The notes under the pieces were generated by a model that was not told where the DNA came from, did no database searches, and was given only the letters and a program-made list of their open reading frames with translations. A stretch of 64,000 bases of DNA from Roseococcus suduntuyensis (GTDB lineage: Bacteria > Pseudomonadota > Alphaproteobacteria > Acetobacterales > Acetobacteraceae). Numbering within the stretch: position 1 is the first letter of the stretch; every line of letters starts with the position of its first letter. A program made the position numbers and the translations under genes. Positions 35,624 through 44,096 of this stretch are shown piece by piece. The stretch is from the NCBI RefSeq assembly GCF_014196305.1, contig NZ_JACIDJ010000002.1, positions 558,001 to 622,000 on the forward strand, written 5' to 3'.

Positions 35624-36436
35624 TCATGAGGCGGGGGGCGCCACCTCGGCTGTGGTCTGGCCGGTCGCCGCCAGGCCACGCGCCACGAAGCCCGAGGCCT
35701 TCATCTCCTCCACGAAGGCGCGCAGCCAGGGCATCGCGGCCTCACGGTCCTGCGGAATGCCCACCGCCTGCTCGATCACCATGAAGCGGCCGGGCAGCAC
35801 CCGCACATCGGGGTTCGCCGCCGCATAGGCCACCAGCGGCTGCTTCACGTTGGCCGCCACCTCCAGGTTGTCGGCGCGGAACTGTTCCAGCGAGGCGGGC
35901 GAGGTCGGCGCGCGCACCAGCGTCGCGTGGCGCAGCTCGCGCGTCAGGAACAGGTCATAGGCGCTGCCACGGCCCACGGCCACGCGGATGCCGGGGCGGT
36001 CCACCTCGGCATTGTCGCGGATGGGGCTGTCCTGCCGCACCAGATAGGCGCCCTCGATCACCACATAGGGCGCGGTGAAGGTGATGCCGCGCGCGCGCAC
36101 AGGGTCAATGGCCAGGAAGCACAGGTCCCAGGCGCCCTCGCGCAGCGCCTCGGTCACGCGCCCGGCGGCGGGGTAGGTGATCATCTCGATGGGCAGGTTG
36201 AGGCGGCGGCCGATCTCCTGGGCCAGCTCCACCGACAGGCCGCGCGGCGCGCCGCCCGCGGGGTCGCGCTGGGCCAGCACCGGGTTGCCGAAATTGATGG
36301 CGACGCGAAGCGTGCCGGAGGGCGCCATGATGCGCGCGACCTCGGCGGGGCTTTGCGCCCGCAGTGGGGTGGCGGCGAGCGGGACGGCGGCCAGCAGGGC
36401 GGGCGCGGCCAGGAGGCCACGGCGACGAAGATGCAT
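35624..36436 (-). CDS. Amino-acid-type ABC transporter substrate-binding protein
   Basis: A 270-residue periplasmic binding protein of the PBPb (family 3) type. The signal peptide (MHLRRRGLLAAPALLAAVPLAATPLRAQ) is followed by GTLRVAINFGNPVLAQRDPAGGAPRGLSVELAQEIGRRLNLPIEM. That is the standard ligand-domain opening, with GxSVELAxxIG. Family-like segments are EGAWDLCFLAIDPVRARGITFTAPYVVIEGAYLVR and GIRVAVGRGSAYDLFLTREL. No permease or ATPase genes are adjacent. The ligand is probably an amino acid or a small polar compound. Confidence 0.9.
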   Translation of the reverse strand: MHLRRRGLLAAPALLAAVPLAATPLRAQSPAEVARIMAPSGTLRVAINFGNPVLAQRDPAGGAPRGLSVELAQEIGRRLNLPIEMITYPAAGRVTEALREGAWDLCFLAIDPVRARGITFTAPYVVIEGAYLVRQDSPIRDNAEVDRPGIRVAVGRGSAYDLFLTRELRHATLVRAPTSPASLEQFRADNLEVAANVKQPLVAYAAANPDVRVLPGRFMVIEQAVGIPQDREAAMPWLRAFVEEMKASGFVARGLAATGQTTAEVAPPAS

Positions 36437-36530
36437 TGGAGTTTCTTCCCTTTTCGTAATCCACCCAGGATGCCCAGACTGCCCCGCCCGGGCAATCTGC
36501 GCCCCCCGCCTCGGGATCAGGGGCGCCCGG

Positions 36531-36863
36531 TCAGCGGCGCGGGTTGATCAGGTCGCGGAAGGCATCGCCCGTGTTGTCGCGCCGCTGCTGGGGCGGCGGG
36601 CCCTGGCGCTGCGGCGGCGGGGGGGATGGCCGCGCGCGGCGGTCATCGCGCCGGTCGTAGCGCCGATCGTCAGGTCGGTAATAGCCGCGCGACGGGGGCG
36701 CGTAATAGCTGGGGCCGCGATAGGCGGGGGCGCGATAGACCGGACCCGCGGCATAACCGCCACGGTAATAACCGCCGCCGCCGCCGCGATACCCGTCATC
36801 CACGCAGCCGGCCAGGAACAGTCCCAGCCCCGCCACCAGCCCCAGCCTTGTCATGTTGCGCAT
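36531..36863 (-). CDS. Small Gly/Tyr/Pro-rich lipoprotein
   Basis: A 110-residue putative lipoprotein with lipobox LAGC (MTRLGLVAGLGLFLAGCVDD). It continues with YRGGGGGYYRGGYAAGPVYRAPAYRGPSYYAPPSRGYY, a DDRR-rich stretch and a PPPPQRQGPPPQQRR tail. Several ATGs in a row precede the signal; the one at 36863 is spaced best from GGAGG. The PVYRAP motif is shared with the 35251-35589 lipoprotein. It belongs to the set of four small exported low-complexity proteins in this block. Confidence 0.66.
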   Translation of the reverse strand: MRNMTRLGLVAGLGLFLAGCVDDGYRGGGGGYYRGGYAAGPVYRAPAYRGPSYYAPPSRGYYRPDDRRYDRRDDRRARPSPPPPQRQGPPPQQRRDNTGDAFRDLINPRR

Positions 36864-36969
36864 CATCATCCTCCCGCAACGCACGAGGGGCGGAGTGGTT
36901 GACCCCGCCGCCGCCGCCGCTGTCAGAGATGAGATGTGACCATTTGGTCATGGCGCAAAGGCGGCGAAA

Positions 36970-38307
36970 TCAAGTTGCTCCAAAGACCCGCGCGAAAATC
37001 GTCTCGACGTGGCGGAAATCGCGCATGGGGTCCATGGCGGCATCCAGTGCGGCGGCATCCATGACGGGCGCCACCTCGGGGTCGGCCAGCAGGTTGTCGC
37101 GGAAGTTGCGCCCATCCGCCTTGCCGAGCTTCGTCCAGGTCGCCATCGCGGCACGCTGCACCGCCGCATAGGCGCCCTCGCGCGAGAGGCCGGCCTGGGT
37201 CAGCGCCAGCAGCACCTTCTGCGAGTGCACGACGCCGCCCAGGCTTTCCAGGTTTTCCGTCATGCGCTCGGGGTAGATGGTGAGCTTCTCCATCATGCCC
37301 GCCAGCCGCATCAGCGCGAAGTCCAGCGCGATGGTGGCATCGGGCGCGATCACGCGCTCCACGCTCGAATGGCTGATGTCGCGCTCATGCCACAGCGTGA
37401 TGTTCTCCAGCGCCGGCATGGCATAGCCGCGCACCAGCCGCGCGAGGCCCGTCAGGTTCTCGCTCAGCACCGGGTTGCGCTTGTGGGGCATGGCGCTGCT
37501 GCCCTTCTGCCCGGCGTGGAAAAACTCCTCCGCCTCGCGCACCTCGCTGCGCTGCAGGTGGCGCACCTCGGTCGCCAGCCGCTCCACGCCGCCCGCCACG
37601 ACCGCCAGGGCGGCGAAGAAGGCCGCGTGGCGGTCGCGCGGGATGACCTGGGTGGAGACGGGCTCCACCGCGAGGCCCATGTGCTTCGCCACATGCGTCT
37701 CGATGGCCGGGTCCACGGAGGCGAAGGTGCCGACGGGGCCGGAGATGGCACAGGTGGCGACCTCTGCGCGCGCGGCCACGAGGCGCGCGCGGTTGCGGGC
37801 GAACTCGGCGTAGTGGCCCGCGAGCTTGAGGCCGAAGGTGGTGGGCTCGGCATGGATGCCGTGGCTGCGGCCGATGCTCGGCGTGTGCTTGTGCTCGATC
37901 GCGCGCGCCTTGAGCGCCGCCAGCACCGCGTCCACATCGGCGATCAGCAGGTCGGCCGCGCGGGTCATCTGCACGGCGAGCGTGGTGTCGAGCACGTCGG
38001 AACTCGTCATGCCCTGGTGCATGAAGCGGGCATCCTCGCCCATGCCCTCGCCCAGCCAGGTGAGGAAGGCGATGACGTCGTGGCGCGTCACGCGCTCGAT
38101 CTCGTCAATGCGCTCCACATCGGCGGCGCTGATGTTGGCGACGCGGGCCGCGCCCTTCTCGCGGATGGTGCGGGCGGCGGCTTCGGGGATGGTGCCCTGG
38201 GCCGCCATGGCCTCGGCGGCCAGCGCCTCGATCTCGAACCAGATGCGATAGCGCGCCTCGGGCGACCAGATCTCGGCCATCTGCGGGCGGGAATAGCGGG
38301 GAACCAT
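36970..38307 (-). CDS. purB: Adenylosuccinate lyase
   Basis: PurB splits SAICAR to AICAR and adenylosuccinate to AMP. The 445-aa protein has MVPRYSRPQMAEIWSPEARYRIWFEIE at the start, RTSSDVLDT-type MTSSDVLDTTLAVQ, the His-containing SIGRSHGIHAEPTTFG, and the superfamily signature GSSAMPHKRNP. Length is usual. I chose ATG 38307 because the family begins there; upstream frame is unrelated. It is divergent from terC, with 204 bp between. Confidence 0.97.
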   Translation of the reverse strand: MVPRYSRPQMAEIWSPEARYRIWFEIEALAAEAMAAQGTIPEAAARTIREKGAARVANISAADVERIDEIERVTRHDVIAFLTWLGEGMGEDARFMHQGMTSSDVLDTTLAVQMTRAADLLIADVDAVLAALKARAIEHKHTPSIGRSHGIHAEPTTFGLKLAGHYAEFARNRARLVAARAEVATCAISGPVGTFASVDPAIETHVAKHMGLAVEPVSTQVIPRDRHAAFFAALAVVAGGVERLATEVRHLQRSEVREAEEFFHAGQKGSSAMPHKRNPVLSENLTGLARLVRGYAMPALENITLWHERDISHSSVERVIAPDATIALDFALMRLAGMMEKLTIYPERMTENLESLGGVVHSQKVLLALTQAGLSREGAYAAVQRAAMATWTKLGKADGRNFRDNLLADPEVAPVMDAAALDAAMDPMRDFRHVETIFARVFGAT

Positions 38308-38450
38308 GGGCGTTGATCCTGCAAGCGTGCGTCGGCCAAGGGTTTCGCGCAGCGGGGGCGGATGGGCAAGCCGCCGCCGGGGATGGCGCAGATGTAACCG
38401 CTGGGTCAGGCCCTTGTAGGCCCCCGGCGCTTGGAAGCCACCCCAGGGCG

Positions 38451-38508
38451 GGAGTAGTGTTTTCCGCGGAGCCTCCTTCCGCGATGACAAAAATGCAAGG
38501 TTGAGGCT
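38451..38508 (+). promoter_or_regulatory. Alternative hairpins covering the terC ribosome-binding site
   Basis: CGCGGA (38465-38470) pairs with TCCGCG (38478-38483), giving hairpin A. In competition, AGCCT (38470-38474) and CCTT (38475-38478) pair with AGGCT (38504-38508) and AAGG (38497-38500), giving hairpin B, which buries the AAGG...GAGG ribosome-binding region 4-15 bp before the terC ATG. The two cannot form together. GGGAGTAG lies just upstream (38450-38457), a sequence also seen in the yybP-ykoY manganese riboswitch that commonly precedes terC genes. The canonical aptamer is not recognisable. Confidence 0.4.
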
Positions 38509-38511
38509 TCC

Positions 38512-39294
38512 ATGCCGGAATGGGTCGTTCCACTTCTCCAGGTGCTCGCGATTGACATCGTCCTCGCGGGAGACAACGCGATCGTCGTCGGCATGGCGGC
38601 TGCCGGCCTGCCGGCCGCGCAGCGCCGCACCGCCATCTTCTGGGGCATCGTCGCCGCCACCGTGATGCGCATCGCCTTCGCGAGCATCACGGTGCAGCTT
38701 CTCGCCATCGTGGGGCTGACGCTGGCGGGCGGCGTCCTGCTGCTGTGGGTCTGCTGGAAGATGTACCGGGAGCTGCGCGAGGGCGGCCACGGCGAGGTGG
38801 TGAACGAGGATGGCTCGGTCACGGTGAAGGAGGCGCCGCGCAAGAGCATGCGCCAGGCCATCACCCAGATCCTGATCGCCGACATCTCCATGAGCCTCGA
38901 CAATGTGCTGGCCGTGGCGGGTGCCGCGAAGGACCACCCCTATGTGCTGATCGTGGGCCTCGCCATCTCGGTCGTGCTGATGGGTGTCGCCGCCACCTTC
39001 ATCGCGAACCTGCTGAACAAGCACCGTTGGATCGCCTGGGTGGGGCTTCTCATCATCCTCTACGTGGCGGGCAGCATGATCTATGCCGGCACGAATGAGG
39101 TGGCGGAGGTCGTTCCCGGCTCCTACGCCTTCCTCATGCTGCCGCTGGGCTACCTGGCGCTGCCGGGTGTGTTTCCCGCCTGGATCTGGGCGGGGGCGAC
39201 GGTGCTGCAGGTGCTGGTGCTGACGGCGGTGGTGGTGCTGATGGCCGATGCGGTACTGCGGGCGCGGCGGCGCGCGGACCGGCCGGCGGAGTAA
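38512..39294 (+). CDS. TerC family integral membrane protein
   Basis: A 260-aa membrane protein of the TerC/Alx/YceF family, whose members have been tied to manganese export and stress resistance. About seven membrane helices are visible. The two conserved acidic motifs lie in IDIVLAGDNAIVVGMAAAGLP and DISMSLDNVLAVAGAAKDHP, the Asp-Asn residues being typical. A polar loop (HGEVVNEDGSVTVKEAPRK) separates the two halves. The start is ATG 38512. The leader can form alternative hairpins (38451-38508), suggesting post-transcriptional control. Confidence 0.93.
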   Translation: MPEWVVPLLQVLAIDIVLAGDNAIVVGMAAAGLPAAQRRTAIFWGIVAATVMRIAFASITVQLLAIVGLTLAGGVLLLWVCWKMYRELREGGHGEVVNEDGSVTVKEAPRKSMRQAITQILIADISMSLDNVLAVAGAAKDHPYVLIVGLAISVVLMGVAATFIANLLNKHRWIAWVGLLIILYVAGSMIYAGTNEVAEVVPGSYAFLMLPLGYLALPGVFPAWIWAGATVLQVLVLTAVVVLMADAVLRARRRADRPAE

Positions 39295-39364
39295 CCTTCC
39301 CACGCGGAAAGGTTTCACGCCGGGCGCTTCCCCTCCCGGCGTGATCTGCTCTAGACCCTGGGGC

Positions 39365-39979
39365 ATGTCGAACGGGACGCGCCACCACACTCATCGCCTT
39401 GCCACCTCTCGCCTTGCCTGGGCTGGAGCGGGGCTTCTCCTCCTTCTGGCGGGCTGCGAGGCGCCGCGACAGGCGGGCCAGGCCCCCGCCCCCACGGCGG
39501 TGCGCGCCGGCCCCGCCACGGCCGAGGCCCTGGCCGCCGCCCTGCCCGCCAGCGCCGACAGCTTCACCCGCGGCGCCACCGTGCCCGTGCGCCAGCCCAT
39601 GGAAGGGCTGGAGGTGAACTACGCCACCTCCAACCGCCGCGGTGCCGCCTTCGTGCAGGTGGTGCGACCGGCGCAGGGCGACGCTCCGGCGGCGGCGGCC
39701 GGCGAATACACCCGCTGGCTGGACGAGGTCTCGACCGGCGCGCGGCCGGGCCGGCGGCTGAACGTGGTGCAGGAATTCACCGAACCCGCCGGCCCCGGGC
39801 TGCGCTGCGCCGCGCTGGAGGGCAGCTATGGCCGCCAGCCGGTGCAGAGCACCTTCTGCGTGGGCACGGCGGGCGGGCATGTGTTGCGCCTGCGCGTGAC
39901 CATGATGCGCGACGCCGCCCCCGTGGCCGATGCGCGGGCCTTCCTGCTGCAGGTGGCGCGGTCCCTGCCCGCGCGCTGA
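39365..39979 (+). CDS. Hypothetical lipoprotein
   Basis: A 204-residue putative lipoprotein with a long signal (LAWAGAGLLLLLAGC; lipobox LAGC at residues ~26-29). The Ala/Pro-rich spacer is followed by a compact domain: GLEVNYATSNRRGAAFVQVVRP, RWLDEVSTGARPGRRLNVVQEFTEPAGPGLRCAALEGSYGRQPVQSTFCVGTAGGHVLRLRVTM. Two Cys (RCAA, TFCV) could form a disulfide. I do not recognise a family. The ATG at 39365 is the last one before the signal peptide. Confidence 0.68.
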   Translation: MSNGTRHHTHRLATSRLAWAGAGLLLLLAGCEAPRQAGQAPAPTAVRAGPATAEALAAALPASADSFTRGATVPVRQPMEGLEVNYATSNRRGAAFVQVVRPAQGDAPAAAAGEYTRWLDEVSTGARPGRRLNVVQEFTEPAGPGLRCAALEGSYGRQPVQSTFCVGTAGGHVLRLRVTMMRDAAPVADARAFLLQVARSLPAR

Positions 39980-40064
39980 ACGCGCACGCCCTGAGAGGGG
40001 GTGAGGTTCCCCTGCCCCGTGAAGCGGCGTTACGCTCCCCCTTACAACAGAGGGAGAGCGCGCC

Positions 40065-41468
40065 ATGGACCAGCAGGCCCACACCTACCACCCCGCCCAT
40101 TTCCGCGGCCTGAGCTGGCTGGATGCCCTGCCCGGCTTCGCCAATGGCAGCGACACGCCCCGCGCCTATCTCGAACGCTGCCTGGAGGTGATGGCGGCGC
40201 GCGAACCCGTGGTGCGCGCCTTCGTCACCGTGAACGAGGCGGGGGCGCGTGCGGCGGCGGATGCCAGCACGGCGCGCTGGAAGGCGGGCCAGGCGCTCTC
40301 GCCGCTCGATGGCATGCCCATCGGCATCAAAGACCTGCTGGAAACCCGCGACATGCCGACCGAGATGGGCTGCGAGGCCTATCGCGGGAACCACACCGGG
40401 CGCGACAACGCCGCCGTCTGGGCGTTGCGCGAGGCGGGGGCCGTCATCCTGGGCAAGACGGTCACGGCGGAACTGGGCGGGGCCCATCCCGGCCCCACCA
40501 CCAACCCCTTCGACGCGGGGCGGACGCCGGGCGGGTCCTCCTCGGGCTCGGCGGCGGCGGTGGGGGCGCGGATGGTGCCGGCGGCCATCGGCACGCAGGT
40601 GGGCGGCTCCATTCTCCGGCCCGCCAGCTTCTGCGGGAATTTCGCCCTGAAGCCCACCCAGGGCGCCATCACCCGCGGCGAGCGCCAGGCCACCAGCCAG
40701 AGCACCAGCGGCCCGCATGCCGCGACCCTGGAGGATTGCTGGCAGGTCGCCATCGAGATCACGAAGCGCGCGGGCGGCGACCCCGGCCACCCCGGCCTGA
40801 TGGGCCCCGACACCTGCCCCGAGGCGCGCCGCCCCGGCCGCCTGGTGGTGCTGGAGACCGAGGGCTGGGCGCGGCTGGATGACGCGAGCCGCACCGCCTT
40901 CGAGATGCTGCTGGAGCAGATGGCCGCCGCCGGCATCACCCTGCTGCGCCGGCGCGACCACGCCTGGATCGAGACGCTGGAGCGGCGGGTGGACGGCGCC
41001 TCGGCCTATGGCAACGCCATCACCCGATGGGAGAACCGCATGGCGCACCGGGCGCTGGTGGAGAAGAACCCCGATGGCGTCAGCGAGCGGCTGAAGAAGG
41101 TCCTGGCGGGGGCCGAGGCCATGCGTGTGGCCGACTACCAGGCCGCGCTGCGCGAACGCGCCGAGGCCCAGGCCGCCTATGCCGCGGTGATGACCATGGC
41201 CGATGCGGTGGTGACGCTCACCTCGGTCGGGCCCGCGCCGGTGTGGTCGGGCGATGTGCCCGGTCAGCCGCTGAACCCCCGCCCGACCGGCGACATCGCC
41301 TTCAACGCGCCGGCCAGCGCCATCTTCTGCCCGGCGGTGACGCTGCCGCTGATGGCGGTGGGCGGGCTGCCGGTGGGGCTGCAGGTGATGGGGGCCCAGC
41401 AGCGCGACGCGGATGCGGTGGGGGTGGCGCGGTGGCTGATGGGCAAGCTGACGCCCGTGGCCGTGTGA
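40065..41468 (+). CDS. Amidase signature family protein
   Basis: A 467-residue amidase-signature hydrolase with the Ser-cisSer-Lys triad. The catalytic Lys is in MPIGIKDLLETRDMPTEMG, the cis-Ser is in PGGSSSGSAAAVGARMVPAAIGTQVGGSILRPASFCG, and that same loop holds the nucleophile Ser (GGSI). Members cleave many amides (indoleacetamide, nicotinamide, aryl amides), and the substrate cannot be told. It is not GatA because gatB/gatC are absent and the C-terminal half is shorter. The start is ATG 40065 with AGGGAGAG upstream. Confidence 0.92.
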   Translation: MDQQAHTYHPAHFRGLSWLDALPGFANGSDTPRAYLERCLEVMAAREPVVRAFVTVNEAGARAAADASTARWKAGQALSPLDGMPIGIKDLLETRDMPTEMGCEAYRGNHTGRDNAAVWALREAGAVILGKTVTAELGGAHPGPTTNPFDAGRTPGGSSSGSAAAVGARMVPAAIGTQVGGSILRPASFCGNFALKPTQGAITRGERQATSQSTSGPHAATLEDCWQVAIEITKRAGGDPGHPGLMGPDTCPEARRPGRLVVLETEGWARLDDASRTAFEMLLEQMAAAGITLLRRRDHAWIETLERRVDGASAYGNAITRWENRMAHRALVEKNPDGVSERLKKVLAGAEAMRVADYQAALRERAEAQAAYAAVMTMADAVVTLTSVGPAPVWSGDVPGQPLNPRPTGDIAFNAPASAIFCPAVTLPLMAVGGLPVGLQVMGAQQRDADAVGVARWLMGKLTPVAV

Positions 41469-41491
41469 GGCGAGGGGAACAGGTGCGGCCC

Positions 41492-41806
41492 TCATGCGGC
41501 GCGACGGCTCTTTCGGACCCGGGGTGGCGCCGGCATCGGTTCCTCAAAGCGCGCCGTCAGGATCAGAAGCTGGCGCAGCCTGTCCGCCGCACCCGACAAG
41601 ATATCATAGCAGCTAAAATAGCCTTCGTCACGTGCAATCTGGGATAGACTGTCCACTTGGCGAATGAGATGCCGCCGGCGCTGAAGTTCACGCCAGGCTT
41701 CCGCATCCGGCACAGCGAAAGGGGCCCAGTCCGTCAGTGGCTGATCCTTACCTTGCGACTGCTTGACCATTTTTTGTGCCCTTTTCTGCACTTCCACCGA
41801 GATCAT
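41492..41806 (-). CDS. Hypothetical 104-aa protein
   Basis: A 104-residue soluble protein, predicted largely helical. It has KRAQKMVKQSQGKDQPLTDWAPFAVPDAEAWRELQRRRHLIRQVDSLSQIARDEGYFSCYDILSGAADRLRQLLILTARFEEP. No known domain is recognised; the C-terminal helix resembles regulator dimerisation helices only loosely. It converges with the amidase and faces the AT-rich intergenic region (41807-42142). Codon use is less GC-rich than in most neighbours. It could be part of a small transferred unit. Confidence 0.55.
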   Translation of the reverse strand: MISVEVQKRAQKMVKQSQGKDQPLTDWAPFAVPDAEAWRELQRRRHLIRQVDSLSQIARDEGYFSCYDILSGAADRLRQLLILTARFEEPMPAPPRVRKSRRAA

Positions 41807-42142
41807 TATTTGCCATCACGAAATTTTAACGCCGTAACGAGAAACCAACGCTGATACCTCGACGTTTCGATACCAACATATGGCCCGGTAACCTCGCGCG
41901 TCCTGCCAGAGGCTATGTACGCTACCGGTGATAGATCTCTGACAAAATTTTCGTAGAAAGTAAATAGCGGATCCAAAAAATTATCTTTTTGTACGAAATT
42001 TTATTATTACGTTCAATTTCATTCCTAAACATGTTTAGCGTTTGGCTAGAAGGCTTTTTTTAAACGATAATTTTTTGTGACTAGGTTCTGCGCATTTTTA
42101 GAAGATGAATGTTCCTGTCTCTCATCAACAAGGGGCGAGACG
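41807..42142. other. AT-rich intergenic region with ACGAAATTTT repeats
   Basis: These 336 bp are unusually AT-rich. The motif ACGAAATTTTA occurs at 41818-41828 and 41993-42003, and in reverse at 41944-41954, where it carries one extra A. The last two can pair as arms of a stem. A perfect 14-bp palindrome, CTAAACATGTTTAG, lies at 42025-42038. Poly-T runs occur near 42055-42075. No ORF was supported. It may hold the promoters of the flanking small genes. Confidence 0.6.
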
Positions 42143-42349
42143 ATGTCCGACCCAGATCTCATGGCCGCGCTGCGGGAAGCCTTGCGGCGAAAGCTGGCCG
42201 ACGCGTCTGTTCCAGCAGCGGTTCTCGACAGAGCGGAGCAGGAGCTGCGCCAATGGGCGGATCAGCAGCCACCGGCGCTTTCCCGGCGGAAACTGATCGA
42301 GATGATCCGGGAGGTTGTGGAAGAAGAACGCGCTCGGCTGCGGCCATAG
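42143..42349 (+). CDS. Hypothetical 68-aa helical protein
   Basis: A 68-residue highly charged helical protein (MSDPDLMAALREALRRKLADA, VLDRAEQELRQWADQQPPALSRRKLIEMIREVVEEERARLRP). No family is recognised. The ATG at 42143 follows AAGGGGCGAG at a normal distance, and the coding GC pattern returns to the local norm right at the start codon. It converges with radC, 59 bp away. It lies just after the AT-rich region and may be expressed from it. Confidence 0.6.
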   Translation: MSDPDLMAALREALRRKLADASVPAAVLDRAEQELRQWADQQPPALSRRKLIEMIREVVEEERARLRP

Positions 42350-42408
42350 AGACCGACCGCATTGTCCTTGAAGTTTTAGAGGGCTTGCGGGACGGCGCTG
42401 CCCCCCAT

Positions 42409-43161
42409 CTACAGCAGCCCCTCCCGCCGGAAGGACAGGATCACCCCCCGCCCCACGATCAAATGATCATGCACCGTGATGCCCAGCGCGGCCGCGGCCC
42501 CCTTCACCTCCGCCGTCATCTCGATGTCGGCGCGCGAGGGGGTGGGATCGCCGCTCGGGTGGTTGTGCACCAGGATCAGCGCGGTCGCGTGCAGCTCCAG
42601 CGCGCGCTTCACAACCTCGCGCGGATAGACGGGCGTGTGGTTCACCGTGCCGCGCGCCTGGGCCTCGTCGGCGATCAGGCGGTTCTTGCTGTCGAGAAAC
42701 AGGATGCGGAACTGCTCGATCGGCTCGCGCGCCAGCACGATGGTGAGATATTCCTCCAGCCGCGACCAGTTGTTCAGCAGCGGCAAGTCCCGCACTTCGG
42801 CCGCGGCCAGGCGCGTGGCACCCGCCTGCACGACGCGCAGCGCCGCGATGCCCGCCTCGCCCAGGCCCTCCACCTGGCGCAACTCCACCACCGGGGCCGT
42901 CACGGCATTGGCGAAGCTGCCGAAACGCGCCAGCAGGGCGCGGGCGATGGGCTTGGTGTCCCGCCGCGGCAGGGCCAGGAACAGGATCATCTCGATCAGT
43001 TCATGGTCCAGCAGCGCCGTGGGCCCCGCCTCGATCAGCTTCTGGCGCATGCGCGCGCGGTGGCCCTCCGCGCCGGGCACGGCCACGCTGGCCTGGACCG
43101 GGGCGGGCGGAAGCGACGGGAACATCCCGCCCGCCTCCTCCATGCCCCGGCGGCGCGCCAT
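42409..43161 (-). CDS. radC: RadC family protein (JAB/MPN domain)
   Basis: A 250-aa RadC/YicR-type protein. An N-terminal HhH-like region (HRARMRQKLIEAGPTALLDHELIEMILFLALPRRDTKPIARALLARFGSF) precedes the JAB-type metalloprotease-like domain with FLDSKNRLIADEAQ and HNHPSGDPTPSRAD. The His-x-His plus Ser/Asp residues could bind zinc. The name is historical; a DNA-repair role is in doubt. The start overlaps the map stop by 4 bp (ATGA). Confidence 0.94.
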   Translation of the reverse strand: MARRRGMEEAGGMFPSLPPAPVQASVAVPGAEGHRARMRQKLIEAGPTALLDHELIEMILFLALPRRDTKPIARALLARFGSFANAVTAPVVELRQVEGLGEAGIAALRVVQAGATRLAAAEVRDLPLLNNWSRLEEYLTIVLAREPIEQFRILFLDSKNRLIADEAQARGTVNHTPVYPREVVKRALELHATALILVHNHPSGDPTPSRADIEMTAEVKGAAAALGITVHDHLIVGRGVILSFRREGLL

Positions 43162-43970
43162 CAGCCCGCCTGGAAGACGGGCTTGTGCAGCCCGGCGGGC
43201 GAAAGGGTGAAGATCTCGCAGCCCGTCTCGGTGATGCCCACCATGTGCTCGAACTGCGCCGACAGGCTGCGGTCGCGCGTCACGGCGGTCCAGCCATCAT
43301 CCAGGATCTTCACCTCGGGCCGGCCGGCATTCACCATGGGCTCGATGGTGAAGAACATGCCCGGCGCCAGCCGCGCGCCCTCGCCGGGGCGGCCGAAATG
43401 CAGCACGTTCGGCGGTTCATGGAACTGCCGGCCGATGCCATGGCCGCAGAAATCCCGCACGATCGAGAAACGGTGCTTCTCGGCATAGGCCTGGATGGCG
43501 TGGCCGATATCGCCGAAGGTGTTGCCGGGCCGCGCGGCGGCGATGCCGCGCATCATGGCCTCGTGCGTCACCTCCATCAGCAGCCGCGCCTTGGTGCTGA
43601 CCTGGCCCACCGCATACATGCGGCTGCTGTCGCCATGCCAGCCATCGAGCAGCGCCGTCACGTCGATGTTGAGGATGTCGCCCTCGGCCAGCACCCGCTC
43701 GCCCGGAATGCCGTGGCAGACCACATGGTTGATCGAGATGCAGGAGGAATGCGCATAGCCGCGGTAGCCCAGCGTGGCCGGCACGGCGCCGCGCTCCACC
43801 AGGAAATCATGACACAGGCGGTCCAGTTCGCCCGTCGTCACCCCCGGCCGCACATGCGCGCCGATCATGTCGAGGCACTCCGCCGCCAGCCGCCCGGCCC
43901 GACGCGCGCCGTCGAAATCCTGCGGGGCGTGTAGAGTGATCCGGCGAGCCTCGCCGCGCTGCTTGTCCAT
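43161..43970 (-). CDS. map: Methionine aminopeptidase, type I
   Basis: Map removes the initiator methionine from new proteins, using two metal ions. The 269-aa type I enzyme carries the metal ligands and substrate His residues in YAHSSCISINHVVCHGIPGERVLAEGDILNIDVTALLDGWHGDSSRMYAVG, FCGHGIGRQFHEPPNVLHFG and MFFTIEPMVNAGRPEVK. Length is usual. The start is ATG 43970; radC follows by 4-bp overlap, an order found in many alphaproteobacteria. Confidence 0.96.
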   Translation of the reverse strand: MDKQRGEARRITLHAPQDFDGARRAGRLAAECLDMIGAHVRPGVTTGELDRLCHDFLVERGAVPATLGYRGYAHSSCISINHVVCHGIPGERVLAEGDILNIDVTALLDGWHGDSSRMYAVGQVSTKARLLMEVTHEAMMRGIAAARPGNTFGDIGHAIQAYAEKHRFSIVRDFCGHGIGRQFHEPPNVLHFGRPGEGARLAPGMFFTIEPMVNAGRPEVKILDDGWTAVTRDRSLSAQFEHMVGITETGCEIFTLSPAGLHKPVFQAG

Positions 43971-44096
43971 ACCTGGTTCCGACCAAACGCATTCCCAATC
44001 CAGCCGCCAAGATGCGCGCGCGGGGCCACGGCTTCAACCCGAATTCGTCGAAGCCCTGGGCGCCGCTGGGAACATGGGGCGTGATGGAAACCGGCG

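Noticed and set aside
38451-38511. Canonical yybP-ykoY manganese riboswitch before terC
   Set aside because: GGGAGTAG is present, but the matching 3' segment (GCAAGAC-like) and the P1 pairing are missing, and the space is shorter than the usual ~100 nt. Only the alternative-hairpin claim is kept.
42025-42038. LexA/SOS box
   Set aside because: The palindrome CTAAACATGTTTAG does not match the alphaproteobacterial LexA site GTTC-N7-GTTC, and the nearby GTTC motifs are not spaced correctly.
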